From the NCBI RefSeq assembly GCF_019598945.1, contig NZ_CP080598.1, positions 372,001-436,000 on the forward strand: a DNA stretch of 64,000 nt. The letters run 5' to 3'. The notes under the pieces were generated by a model, which saw only the letters and a program-made list of their open reading frames with translations, did no database searches and was not told the DNA's origin. Made by a program: the position numbers and the translations under genes. Below, in pieces: positions 52,549-61,378 of this stretch; position 1 is the first letter of the stretch; each line of letters starts with the position of its first letter. The DNA is from Sphaerospermopsis torques-reginae ITEP-024. GTDB lineage: Bacteria > Cyanobacteriota > Cyanobacteriia > Cyanobacteriales > Nostocaceae.

Positions 52549-53274
52549 ATGAATAACTGGCTGTATCAATACCCTAAATTATACACTGGTATTTTACTCA
52601 AACGCTACAAGCGTTTTTTTGCTGATATTCAACTGGAGGGAGGGGAGGTTGTAACAGCACACTGTCCCAATACAGGACCCATGACAGGAGTTTCCAAAGT
52701 AGGTAGTCCTGTACAGTTATCTAAAAGTGATAATCCTAACCGCAAATTAGCTTATACACTGGAATTGATTCAAGTAGATGATTTAGCACCAACTTGGGTC
52801 GGTGTCAATACTGCTTTACCTAATCGAGTTGTGAAACAGGCTTTAGAGAAACATCTTTTCCCAGAATTAAGTGAATATACACAAGTTAAAGGTGAAGTGG
52901 TTTATGGAAAAGATAAAAAAAGCCGGGTAGATTTTTACCTGACCGGAAAAGAAGGACAACGCCCCATTTATGTAGAAGTAAAAAATACAACTTGGTCTCA
53001 GGGAACTTTAGCCCTGTTTCCCGATACAGAAACTACCAGAGGACAAAAACATTTGCGGGAATTAATGGAAGTTTTACCCCAAAGTCGGGCAGTAATGTTG
53101 TATTTTATCAATCGGGGAGATTGTACACAATTTGCCCCAGGAGATAGCACAGATCCTGTATATGGTGAATTGTTACGGGAAGCAATTAAACAAGGTTTAG
53201 AAGTTCTCCCTTGTCGGTTTGATATTTCTCCTGAAGGTATCCGTTATTTAGGGTTAGCAGAACTAAAGATTTAA
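52549..53274 (+). CDS. sfsA: DNA/RNA nuclease SfsA
   Basis: A 241-residue protein with the SfsA signature: GILLKRYKRFFADIQLEGG (N-terminal OB-like part), VTAHCPNTGPMTG, and the PD-(D/E)xK nuclease core YGKDKKSRVDFYLTG and YVEVKNTTWSQGTLALFPD (Asp, Glu-Val-Lys). It was first described as a sugar fermentation stimulation protein and is now seen as a nuclease. Complete and of normal length. Confidence 0.93.
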   Translation: MNNWLYQYPKLYTGILLKRYKRFFADIQLEGGEVVTAHCPNTGPMTGVSKVGSPVQLSKSDNPNRKLAYTLELIQVDDLAPTWVGVNTALPNRVVKQALEKHLFPELSEYTQVKGEVVYGKDKKSRVDFYLTGKEGQRPIYVEVKNTTWSQGTLALFPDTETTRGQKHLRELMEVLPQSRAVMLYFINRGDCTQFAPGDSTDPVYGELLREAIKQGLEVLPCRFDISPEGIRYLGLAELKI

Positions 53275-53373
53275 GCATTTATCAGCCAGCCAAAAATGAA
53301 AGCAAAGTACATCATTATTTACACACAAACTTTCTTTCAAGAGAATGCTAATATGAATACAAAGATTGTTCCT

Positions 53374-53459
53374 CACGTTTCCACAAACAGCAAAGATAAA
53401 CTTCCTATTTTTGATCAGTAGTTTTTGTTGAATAAAAACAACAAACAGCAGGAAACGTG
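53374..53459. repeat. 9-bp inverted repeat with internal direct repeat
   Basis: CACGTTTCC (53374-53382) and GGAAACGTG (53451-53459) are perfect inverted copies, and ACAAACAGCA occurs at both 53383-53392 and 53441-53450. The 86-bp unit lies 31 bp before the second Uma2 gene and may be its operator or a small mobile remnant. Confidence 0.5.
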
Positions 53460-53490
53460 AATGATCTGAGTAATCATATCAGATTGCTAT

Positions 53491-54270
53491 ATGTTAGAAA
53501 CTCTTGCGACTGAAACCACTGTGGAAATGCCACCCACCCAGGCAGAACTTCCTTATGATGACGGTATTCCGATGGAGACACAAAGACATAAATTACAATT
53601 GGATATTTTAATTGATACCATTCAGCCTTGGCTAGATCAAAGGACTGATGGATATGTAGGGGGCAATATGTTTGTCTACTACAGTTTAGCGCAGTTAAAA
53701 AATCAGGATTTTCGTGGTCCCGACTTCTTTACCGTCTTAGGAGTTCCCAAAAAAGAGCGTCTTTCTTGGGTAGTTTGGGAAGAAGGAAAATCACCAGATG
53801 TAGTAATTGAATTACTTTCAGAAAGCACAGCCAAAAATGATAAAAATGAGAAAAAACTGATTTATCAAAATCAAATGCGTGTTTCTGAATATTTTTGGTT
53901 TGATCCTTTTAACCCAGATGATTTTGCAGGTTTTCACATCAATAGTGGTGTGTATGAAACTATCGCTTTTAATGAAAAAAATCAGTTAGTAAGTACAGTT
54001 TTAGGTTTAACTTTAGTCCGTTGGCAGGGTAATTATCGCGGTGTAAATGCCACTTGGTTACGTTGGGCAAATTTGGCAGGTGAGTTATTTCCTACTTCTA
54101 TAGAACTTGCTGAACAAGAAAAACAAAGGGCTGAACAAGAAAAACAACGGGCTGAACAAGCTGAAAATAAATTAAGACAAGTGGCAGTTAATTTGTTAAA
54201 TAATGGAATGCCTATAGAACAAGTCACACAGTTAACAGGTTTAGATCCAAAGCAAATTTTTGGAGAGTAA
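53491..54270 (+). CDS. Uma2 family (DUF820) putative restriction-endonuclease-fold protein
   Basis: A 259-residue Uma2 protein: GPDFFTVLGVPKKERLSWVV, EEGKSPDVVIELLSESTAKND, YQNQMRVSEYFWFDPFNPDD, then WQGNYRGVNATWLRW. A C-terminal coiled coil has the repeat EQEKQRAEQEKQRAEQ, followed by a short helical end (MPIEQVTQLTGLD), as is usual in cyanobacterial members. The proposed PD-(D/E)xK residues are present. Function unknown. It differs clearly from the Uma2 gene at 32366. Confidence 0.87.
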   Translation: MLETLATETTVEMPPTQAELPYDDGIPMETQRHKLQLDILIDTIQPWLDQRTDGYVGGNMFVYYSLAQLKNQDFRGPDFFTVLGVPKKERLSWVVWEEGKSPDVVIELLSESTAKNDKNEKKLIYQNQMRVSEYFWFDPFNPDDFAGFHINSGVYETIAFNEKNQLVSTVLGLTLVRWQGNYRGVNATWLRWANLAGELFPTSIELAEQEKQRAEQEKQRAEQAENKLRQVAVNLLNNGMPIEQVTQLTGLDPKQIFGE

Positions 54271-54362
54271 CCCAACTTCAATAATGGACAATTAACAATG
54301 AACAATTGACCGATAATTTTAGATTTTAGTGCCATAATCAGATTTTTATCATATTATACATT

Positions 54363-54390
54363 GTAGGGGCAATTCATGAATTGCCCCTAC
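54363..54390. repeat. Perfect 28-bp palindrome
   Basis: GTAGGGGCAATTCA followed directly by its exact reverse complement TGAATTGCCCCTAC, between convergent genes. It can fold as a terminator-like hairpin. A divergent copy (GTAGTTCATGAATTACCCCT, 63304-63323) occurs upstream of the arsS-like gene, so it is a dispersed element. Confidence 0.85.
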
Positions 54391-54429
54391 AGAAACATAG
54401 CTGACGACTGACTGCTAATGGCTGAATGC

Positions 54430-55206
54430 TTACGCTAAATCAGCCATACCCAATCCCCAATCCCCAATATTAGAGATAATTAAAAAATCAATAGTTTTAA
54501 ACTGTCTATCAATAGCAGGAAGACTACAAATTTTTGCACCAATACTCAAGTAAGCTTGTAAAATTTTCGGAATTTCCACATCATAGATATCTGGACAATT
54601 AGAATTAATTTCTATGGAATATTCTGGATGAGGATTCACTAAAATATGAGAATGTAAACAATGATTATAGAGAAAATAATTATAAGCACAAACAGCTTGT
54701 TTATGACATTGAGTTAACAAAGATGCACAACCGAAAAAATATTGATTACCCGTATAAATTAAATAATTAGCTAAACCTTGCCAAAGTAATAAAAGTGTGT
54801 AACTATTGCGATATTCTTGAGCTATGCAAGCACGACCAATTTCTACAGAAGACTGCAATATAAAATCAGGAATTTGAGCAAGATTAAATATATCAGCAGC
54901 ATCAAAACCTAAATTTTTTGCAGCCATTGTATAAGTTTGCATTCTATAAGTACCAATAGTTGTACCAGTCCTTTTACAAATCAGCAATAAATGATCACAA
55001 AAATAATCAAACTTATCCCGATCCATCTGCTGACAATGAGAACTAGAAAAACCCAAACCCAACTCTTGATTAAAAACCTGAAACCGTAAGCGAAAAATAG
55101 ATTCTAACTCTGCATCAGTTTTAGCCAGTCGCAAGACATACTTTTCATTTTCCCAAACCGGAAAATCAGAAATATACAAAGGTGAAGATATAGGATTGTA
55201 ATACAT
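54430..55206 (-). CDS. GNAT-like acyl/acetyltransferase (OlsB/hemolysin-like family)
   Basis: A 258-residue protein with the N-acyltransferase signature: YVLRLAKTDAELESIFRLRF, VFNQELG, YRMQTYTMA, VEIGRACIAQEYRNSYTLLL and YFFGCASLL. It is related to ornithine-lipid (OlsB) N-acyltransferases and the putative hemolysin COG3176 group. An acyl-ACP-dependent step in lipid making is possible; the substrate is unknown. The last nine residues (GDWGLGMADLA) arise from an intergenic CCAATCCCCAATCC repeat. Confidence 0.78.
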   Translation of the reverse strand: MYYNPISSPLYISDFPVWENEKYVLRLAKTDAELESIFRLRFQVFNQELGLGFSSSHCQQMDRDKFDYFCDHLLLICKRTGTTIGTYRMQTYTMAAKNLGFDAADIFNLAQIPDFILQSSVEIGRACIAQEYRNSYTLLLLWQGLANYLIYTGNQYFFGCASLLTQCHKQAVCAYNYFLYNHCLHSHILVNPHPEYSIEINSNCPDIYDVEIPKILQAYLSIGAKICSLPAIDRQFKTIDFLIISNIGDWGLGMADLA

Positions 55207-55617
55207 TTACATCCGGTTTCCTACTTAAATTTGTGAAAAATTATATGAGGATTTAAAACTTCATTATGAACATTTTGATAAATAAAATCTGGCAATAAGA
55301 TACAAATTTATCTCATGCACAATTTAAATTTTATGTCAATCTACAGCAGGAGTCAGGAGTAAAACTCTCTTTTTATCTGGGTTTTAAGGGACTTACAGAT
55401 AAAAAAATATTCAATATTAAATTCGGGAGCATCCCAAATGTGTAAGTTTATTTTTTTGATTGAACCGCAAAGGACGCAAAGTACACAAAGGTAAGAGGTT
55501 TTCAGAGAGTTTTTGGTGTAGTGGCGTTTATTTTTTCAAAATTGGGATGCTCCCTTAAAGTCCCCCTTTTGAAGGGGGATTTAGGGGGATCTGAATATTC
55601 GGATTTTTACGAAAAAT
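55207..55617. repeat. Gene-free stretch with a 130-bp inverted-repeat element
   Basis: GGGAGCATCCCAA (55425-55437) and TTGGGATGCTCCC (55542-55554) are perfect 13-bp inverted ends enclosing a CGCAAAGGACGCAAAG-type repeat. Next to it, CCCCCTTTTGAAGGGGG (55562-55578) is a strong hairpin after the nadK stop. No coding gene recognised. Confidence 0.7.
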
Positions 55618-56538
55618 CTAATTGCGGTGATTATTACTGTAGCGCACCCTAGTACCAGCCCAAAGTAACTTTTCTCGCAGGGTTTGATAATAGGAATTAT
55701 TAGCCCGCAACACAATAAACTTAGCACGACAGTCAGCCATTCGCACATCAACACGGTGTCCTGGCCAAATGGAAGTAGATAATACCCCATCCATCCACAA
55801 TTTTGTACTTAAATCGTAATCCCCCAAAGGCCAAACACTAACCACAGAACCAGGAGGTAAAACCAAAGGACGACTAGAAAGACTCATGGGACAAATGGGA
55901 GTGATGGTAATAGCCTCCATGCCATCGTGCATGATCGGACCATTAGCCGAAACTGTGTAACCAGTAGAACCTGTAGGAGTAGAAATAATTAACCCATCGC
56001 CCACATATTGATCAACCACCTCACCATCAATTTCCATTTCCAAAATCGAGGTGATCATCCTATCAGCAGAAGCGGGTTTAATACAAAACTCATTTAAGGC
56101 GAGGTAATGTTCTGTAACTGGTTCTAAATTTGTCCGATGACCCTCATAAATAGCCGCTTGTAACATCATTCGGCGTTGGAGGGCATAGCGATCTTCAAAT
56201 AACCGGTCCCAAACTCGTTCCGGTTCTTGAAACTCATCCATTGACTCAGTTAAAAACCCCAAATGGCCGCCCACATTCACCCCTAAAATGGGGATACCAG
56301 CCGGGGCTAAATGTCTGGCACTGGTTAAAACTGTACCATCACCACCAAGGACTAAAGCTAAATCAATGGGTTGGCTGGCGGATGCCAAAAACACGGGGTA
56401 GGGGTTGTCTTTGGGTCCACTAGGTCCAACCAAAACTTGACATTGGCGGTCTTCTAATTGTTTAGCGCAGAGTTCAGCCCAGCGTTTACTTTGGGAGTCT
56501 CGCGCTTTGTAAGCTATGATTACCTGCTTTAATTGCAC
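55618..56538 (-). CDS. nadK: NAD(+) kinase, second copy, ndh operon-linked
   Basis: A 306-residue NAD kinase with [34 protein letters not shown], and TPTGSTGYTVSANGP. It differs from the copy at 10265 in the N-terminal third and in the substrate-loop residues, fitting the two families that most cyanobacteria keep. It starts 6 bp after the ndhE stop and is the last gene of the ndhA-I-G-E-nadK run, so NADP supply and NDH-1 may be co-expressed. Confidence 0.94.
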   Translation of the reverse strand: MQLKQVIIAYKARDSQSKRWAELCAKQLEDRQCQVLVGPSGPKDNPYPVFLASASQPIDLALVLGGDGTVLTSARHLAPAGIPILGVNVGGHLGFLTESMDEFQEPERVWDRLFEDRYALQRRMMLQAAIYEGHRTNLEPVTEHYLALNEFCIKPASADRMITSILEMEIDGEVVDQYVGDGLIISTPTGSTGYTVSANGPIMHDGMEAITITPICPMSLSSRPLVLPPGSVVSVWPLGDYDLSTKLWMDGVLSTSIWPGHRVDVRMADCRAKFIVLRANNSYYQTLREKLLWAGTRVRYSNNHRN

Positions 56539-56544
56539 GTATTG

Positions 56545-56850
56545 TTACCACTTGAGGAGATTAAACTGCTCCATGTCAACGGTATCACGGTTACGATAAA
56601 TAGCCAGTACAATCGCTAACCCTACCGCCGCTTCCGCAGCTGCCACAGTAATCACAAAAACAGTGAAAACCTGACCTTTAATTAATGTTGAGTCAAGAAA
56701 GTTGGAAAATGCCATTAAATTTAGATTAACGGCATTTAACAGTAACTCAATGGACATGAGTACACGCACTGCGTTACGGCTGGTAATTAAACCATAGATA
56801 CCGATGCAAAATAAAGCTGCTGCAAGTAATAAGAAATATTGAAGTTGCAT
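56545..56850 (-). CDS. ndhE: NAD(P)H-quinone oxidoreductase subunit 4L (NdhE)
   Basis: A 101-residue three-span membrane subunit of the thylakoid NDH-1 complex (NuoK-type). It begins [20 protein letters not shown] at ATG 56850, and carries the conserved Glu-containing [16 protein letters not shown] and [17 protein letters not shown]. The longer frame upstream ([13 protein letters not shown]) is STRR-encoded and rejected. 134 bp of repeats separate it from ndhG. Confidence 0.96.
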   Translation of the reverse strand: MQLQYFLLLAAALFCIGIYGLITSRNAVRVLMSIELLLNAVNLNLMAFSNFLDSTLIKGQVFTVFVITVAAAEAAVGLAIVLAIYRNRDTVDMEQFNLLKW

Positions 56851-56984
56851 AGTTTGGTAATTGCTAATTGCTAATTGGTGATTGGTAATTGGTAGTTGGT
56901 AATTGGTAATTGGTAATTGGTAATTGGGCATTGGGTAAATTCATATTCCCAGTCACCAGTCACCAGTCACCAGTCACCAGTACC
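56851..56984. repeat. Heptamer repeats between ndhG and ndhE
   Basis: About twelve GGTAATT/GGTGATT-like units (56865-56932) and five CCAGTCA units (56945-56982) fill the gap inside the operon. Confidence 0.8.
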
Positions 56985-57590
56985 CTAGTCTTCAGTGCCA
57001 CTAGATACCAATTCTCTGGGGCGTTCTGGCAAGGTTAAGATGGTTTGTGGCAGTTCGGAAGGGGTAACTTGATCTGGTAAGTATTCCCGACGTGCCAAAA
57101 TGATTGCTCCTACCATTGCCATTAGCAACAATACGGAAGCTAATTCAAAGGGGAGTAAAAAGTCGGTAAAGAAATGCTCACCTATTAAAACTATGGAATT
57201 TTTAGCTGCTGGGGATGTAGAGGTATTAGCCCAAGGTGTTGCCAGTACCATTGTACTTAATAGGGCAAATAGTCCCAGACTCACTACACCGGTAATGATT
57301 TTCCGTAAACCAGCACTGGGTAAAGGGGAAAAATCTTGACGTTTGTTTACCAACATGATGGCAAACAAAATCAAAACGTTAATTGCACCTACATAAATCA
57401 GAATTTGTGCTGCTGCGACAAAATCACCATTTAGCAATAGGTAAAGTCCGGCCATGCTGATGAATACACCACCTAGCAAAAAAGCAGAATAAACGATGTT
57501 AGAAAACAACACTACTCCTAGTGCTGCGCCAATCATCATTACACCTAATATGCCAAATGAAACAGATTGTACTCCTTCGGCTAAATTCAC
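56985..57590 (-). CDS. ndhG: NAD(P)H-quinone oxidoreductase subunit 6 (NdhG)
   Basis: A 201-residue, five-span NuoJ-type membrane subunit of NDH-1. It begins MNLAEGVQSVSFGILGVMM, with the conserved AAQILIYVGAINVLILFAIM. The C-terminal 30 or so residues are hydrophilic. It is in the ndhA-I-G-E order typical of cyanobacteria and chloroplasts. Confidence 0.96.
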   Translation of the reverse strand: MNLAEGVQSVSFGILGVMMIGAALGVVLFSNIVYSAFLLGGVFISMAGLYLLLNGDFVAAAQILIYVGAINVLILFAIMLVNKRQDFSPLPSAGLRKIITGVVSLGLFALLSTMVLATPWANTSTSPAAKNSIVLIGEHFFTDFLLPFELASVLLLMAMVGAIILARREYLPDQVTPSELPQTILTLPERPRELVSSGTED

Positions 57591-57691
57591 TTTTTTCGAT
57601 CCTTTTGATGTTTGATAAATGCTGATTGGTGATTGGTAATTGGTAATTGGTAATTGGAAAAAGCGATTTATTACCCATTACCTATTACCCA
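57591..57691. repeat. Heptamer repeats between ndhI and ndhG
   Basis: GGTGATT/GGTAATT units (57622-57655) followed by TTACCCA/TTACCTA units (57670-57700), the two blocks being partly complementary, inside the operon. Confidence 0.75.
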
Positions 57692-58276
57692 TTACCCATT
57701 ACCACTTTCTACTAAGTCTTCTGGAAGAGAACCAGCACGGGGAGCATCTGCGGGGACTCCGTGGGGTTCAAGTACGCCTTTGGGTAGGTAAACGAGTTCG
57801 CGCAGTGGTGTCACCATTGGATCGTCTGTCACCTTGTATGGTAAGCGTCCTAATGCTACGCTGTCGTAGTTTAGTTCATGGCGATCGTAAGTAGAAAGTT
57901 CATATTCTTCTGTCATGGATAAACAGTTTGTGGGACAGTATTCCACGCAGTTACCACAGAAAATACAAACTCCGAAATCTATACTGTAGTGTTTGAGTTT
58001 TTTCTTCTTGGTGCCTTTGTCCATTTCCCAATCTACTACGGGGAGGTTGATGGGACAAACGCGCACACACACTTCACAAGCAATGCACTTGTCAAATTCA
58101 TAGTGGATTCTACCGCGAAACCGTTCACCAGGAATCAGTTTTTCATAAGGGTATTGTACGGTAACAGGGCGGCGTTGCATATGGTCAAAGGTGACGGATA
58201 ATCCTTGTCCGATATAACGCGCTGATTGTACTGCTTCTTTGGCGTAATCACCAACTTGTTTGAGGAACTTTAGCAT
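57692..58276 (-). CDS. ndhI: NAD(P)H-quinone oxidoreductase subunit I (NdhI)
   Basis: A 194-residue peripheral iron-sulfur subunit carrying two [4Fe-4S] clusters in [12 protein letters not shown] and [12 protein letters not shown]. It begins [17 protein letters not shown] at ATG 58276. The longer frame upstream ([13 protein letters not shown]) is repeat-encoded. It also contains the usual [10 protein letters not shown] leader to the first cluster. It links the NDH-1 membrane arm to the electron input module. Confidence 0.96.
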   Translation of the reverse strand: MLKFLKQVGDYAKEAVQSARYIGQGLSVTFDHMQRRPVTVQYPYEKLIPGERFRGRIHYEFDKCIACEVCVRVCPINLPVVDWEMDKGTKKKKLKHYSIDFGVCIFCGNCVEYCPTNCLSMTEEYELSTYDRHELNYDSVALGRLPYKVTDDPMVTPLRELVYLPKGVLEPHGVPADAPRAGSLPEDLVESGNG

Positions 58277-58372
58277 TTTTTGTGTCTCTTCTCTAACAAT
58301 TTTGGATTTTGGATTTTGGATTTTAGATTTAAGATTCAATCCAAAATCTAAAATCTAAAATCTAAAATCTCT
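58277..58372. repeat. Heptamer repeats between ndhA and ndhI
   Basis: GGATTTT/AGATTTA units (58300-58335) and AAAATCT/CTAAAAT units (58340-58370) are partly complementary and could form a hairpin within the operon. Confidence 0.75.
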
Positions 58373-59491
58373 CTAACCACCGAAAGCGACGGGAAAGGCT
58401 AATTTTAGGGCTGCGGTTAATAGCAGGTTAACCAAACCAACTGGTAGTAGGAATTTCCATCCTAAATCTAACAGTTGGTCAATTCTGACTCGTGGTACTG
58501 TCCAACGTATGAGGATGGCAAGAAATACGAGAAAATACGCTTTAAGTACGGTCATGGTGATACCTAAAGCGGCTGTGATTACTTGTAAGATGGGGTTGGT
58601 TTCGCTCATTCCTAGCCAGTCACCTATCAGGCTGACGGGAACGGGAAAATGCCAACCACCTAAATATAAAATTGCTACGAGTAGGGAAGAAAGGATCAGG
58701 TTGATGTAAGAACCTAAGTAAAATAAACCGAATTTCATCCCTGCGTATTCGGTTTGATATCCTGCTACCAGTTCTTCTTCCGCTTCGGGTAAGTCAAAGG
58801 GTAGACGTTCGCATTCTGCTAGGGCGGCGATCCAGAAGATCATGAAACCTAGTGGTTGTCTCCAAACGTTCCAACCCAAAATCCCAAAGTTTGATTGTTG
58901 GTTAACGATGTCAATGGTGCTGAGGCTGTTAGACATCATGGCGATCGCCAATACACTCAACGCCAATGGTATTTCATAACTGATTGATTGCGCGGCTGCC
59001 CGCAAACCCCCTAACAAGGAGTATTTGTTGTTAGATGCGTAACCAGCCATTAATAAGCCTATGGGCTGAATGCTGGATAATGCAATCCACAAAAATACAC
59101 CCATACCGACGTTAGTAATGACGATATTCTCCCCAAAGGGAACAATCAAAAATGATAAGAATACCGGAATTACTACGATTATTGGACCAAGGGTAAATAA
59201 CCAGCGATCTGCTTTGGCTGGTACGATATCTTCTTTAAAGATCAGCTTTAAACCATCGGCTACAGGCACTAGCAAACCAAATGGACCTTGATATTCAGGA
59301 CCAATCCGTTGCTGTGCGGCCGCAGAAATTTTCCGTTCTAGCCAGGTAGCAACCAGTACACCTACTGTCGCTCCAATCAGCATCAGGATCATGGGTAATG
59401 GCATCCACAGGGCTTTGGCTGCTCCTGCTGGTAAGCCCAAATCCTTTACGGATTCGATAAAAGTTCCTTGGAGGTCAATTCCTGCATTCAT
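58373..59491 (-). CDS. ndhA: NAD(P)H-quinone oxidoreductase subunit 1 (NdhA)
   Basis: A 372-residue eight-span NuoH-type subunit, forming the quinone-entry region of NDH-1. Conserved parts: [60 protein letters not shown], and [17 protein letters not shown]. It heads the ndhA-I-G-E-nadK operon. Confidence 0.97.
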   Translation of the reverse strand: MNAGIDLQGTFIESVKDLGLPAGAAKALWMPLPMILMLIGATVGVLVATWLERKISAAAQQRIGPEYQGPFGLLVPVADGLKLIFKEDIVPAKADRWLFTLGPIIVVIPVFLSFLIVPFGENIVITNVGMGVFLWIALSSIQPIGLLMAGYASNNKYSLLGGLRAAAQSISYEIPLALSVLAIAMMSNSLSTIDIVNQQSNFGILGWNVWRQPLGFMIFWIAALAECERLPFDLPEAEEELVAGYQTEYAGMKFGLFYLGSYINLILSSLLVAILYLGGWHFPVPVSLIGDWLGMSETNPILQVITAALGITMTVLKAYFLVFLAILIRWTVPRVRIDQLLDLGWKFLLPVGLVNLLLTAALKLAFPVAFGG

Positions 59492-60129
59492 GTTTGCTAC
59501 TCTGTAATTCGTCGAGTCATGGTAAATTCACAAACATTATTTAATTTAATATCTGTAAATTTACTGGTTTAGAATCTCTATTGAGATGATGCCTGATTGT
59601 AGATTTGTTGCCAATTCCTGAGTTTAGTATATCCTTTGATGGTTTTACCCTTTTGATCCCAGATGACAACTTCTGCTTATGGTTGAGATTGAGATTGGTG
59701 ATTAGGGATTGGGGATTGGTGATTGGGGATTGGTGATTGGGGATTGGTGATTGGGGGATTGGGGATTGGTGATCAGGGAAAAGGTGATAGTTGGTTGATA
59801 GGGAAACATAAAATTGATTACCCAGTCACCAGTCACCAGTCACCAGTCACCAGTCACCAGTCAAGAGAAAGTTACCGTCTCCAAATTGGTAACGGTTTTC
59901 TGTGAGAGAGTTTTACTCCTAACTCCTAACTCCTGACTCCTGACTCCTGACTCCTGCCTCCTGCCTCCTGCCTCCTGCTGTATGTTGACAGTTATCAATC
60001 TGTCCACTTGAGGGCATGAATCCACGATCTCAAATCTAAAATTGGGTATTTATCACCTAATTACTAGGGAAATACCTCCTAACTGTCACCTGTCACCTGT
60101 TCCCTGTCACCTGTCACCTTTCCTACTGG
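59492..60129. repeat. 638-bp repeat-rich stretch between gltA and ndhA
   Basis: Heptamer families follow one another: GATTGGG/GATTGGT (59690-59775), CAGTCAC (59820-59862), CTCCTGA/CTCCTGC (59915-59980), and GTCACCT/GTTCCCT (60075-60120). The ndhA promoter is probably between 59495 and 59690. No gene or structured RNA recognised. Confidence 0.85.
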
Positions 60130-61266
60130 TTAACGCTTGTCTATGGAAATGTAAGGAACTTCGTGATTACCGTTGTAAATTTGGGTGGGTCGGAAAATTC
60201 GGTTTTCTTCCAGTTGTTCTTTCCAGTGTGCTAACCAACCTGCAACACGAGCGATCGCAAATACTGGTGTAAACAAGTCTGTAGGAATTCCCATCTTCCT
60301 ATACACTAAACCAGAATAAAAGTCAACGTTAGGATAAATTCCTTTACTGCCAACTTTTTCGGCCATTACCCTTTCTACTTCCAGGGCAATTTCATAAAAC
60401 TTGTCGTAGCCGAATTTCTCGAACAATTGCACCGCTAAACGTTGTAATATTGTGGCTCTAGGATCTTTTACCTTATACACGCGGTGTCCAAATCCCATGA
60501 TTTTCGCCTTTCTTTGTAGACGATCTTCTAAGTAAGGACGGACGTTATCTACAGAGCCAATTTCCTCTAACATCTGAATTACTTCTTCGTTAGCGCCACC
60601 GTGCAATGGTCCGCCTAATGTCCCTACTGCACTAGCTACAACTGCATAGGGATCGGTTAAGGTGGAAGCTGTGACTCGCGCACTAAAGGTAGAAGCATTC
60701 ATTGTATGCTCAACGTGCAGAATTAAGCAGATGTCAAAAATCCGCGCTGCTAGGGGGTCAGGTTCTTTTTCGTTGAGCATATACAGAAAGTTGGCTGCAT
60801 AATCTAAGTCATCCCTGGGTTTGACTGGATCATTTCCTTTCCGCATCAACTGGAAAGCCGCAACCATTGTGGGAATTGTCGCTACTAAGCGGACTACAGA
60901 ATTACGAATATAGACAGGATTATGTAAGTCACGACGAGAATAAAATAAACCCAAGGCAGCAGCAGAGGCTTGAAGCGCATCCATTGGATGACCGCTTTCG
61001 GGAAAAGATTTCATCATGTCCCGAATACGGTATTTTATCCGTCTGTGGGCGTTAACTTCACTCTCAAAATCTATCAATTCTTCTTTGCTGGGCAGTTTTC
61101 CCCAGATGAGAAGATAAGCAGTTTCTAGGAAGGTACTTTTTTCTGCTAATTCTTCGATCCGAATGCCCCGATACTCTAGTATTCCCTTTTGCCCGTCTAC
61201 ATGACTAATGCTAGACTGGGCTGCGGGAACGCCTTCTAAACCAGGCTTATATTCGCACACCGTCAT
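60130..61266 (-). CDS. gltA: Citrate synthase
   Basis: A 378-residue enzyme condensing acetyl-CoA and oxaloacetate. Recognisable segments: EYRGIRIEELAEKSTFLETA, the catalytic His in EHTMNASTFSARV, HGGANEEVIQMLEE, the MGFGHRVYKVKDPRA loop, and Asp in NVDFYSGLVYRKMGI. It is the shorter, type I-like form. A 2-methylcitrate synthase activity cannot be excluded from sequence alone, but no prp genes are near. It is upstream of ndhA on the same strand. Confidence 0.94.
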   Translation of the reverse strand: MTVCEYKPGLEGVPAAQSSISHVDGQKGILEYRGIRIEELAEKSTFLETAYLLIWGKLPSKEELIDFESEVNAHRRIKYRIRDMMKSFPESGHPMDALQASAAALGLFYSRRDLHNPVYIRNSVVRLVATIPTMVAAFQLMRKGNDPVKPRDDLDYAANFLYMLNEKEPDPLAARIFDICLILHVEHTMNASTFSARVTASTLTDPYAVVASAVGTLGGPLHGGANEEVIQMLEEIGSVDNVRPYLEDRLQRKAKIMGFGHRVYKVKDPRATILQRLAVQLFEKFGYDKFYEIALEVERVMAEKVGSKGIYPNVDFYSGLVYRKMGIPTDLFTPVFAIARVAGWLAHWKEQLEENRIFRPTQIYNGNHEVPYISIDKR

Positions 61267-61378
61267 GGCTACACCACTTGCTTTGTGAAATATCTGAACA
61301 CGCTAACTTACCAGAGATCCTTTTCACTATAACAGTTGCCGATTTAACAACTATTTTATGCGAAAGCTCGAAAAACTG
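61267..61378. other. gltA upstream region
   Basis: Short spacer containing an AACAGTT...AACTGTT inverted pair (61331-61337 and 61375-61381) between gltA and sixA. It may include the gltA promoter or the sixA terminator. Confidence 0.35.

Noticed and set aside
56851-56931. Extended N-terminus for ndhE
   Set aside because: Made of translated TTACCAA-type repeats; the conserved start is MQLQYF at 56850.
58277-58339. Extended N-terminus for ndhI
   Set aside because: The extra residues come from AAAATCC-type repeats; family starts at MLKFLKQV.
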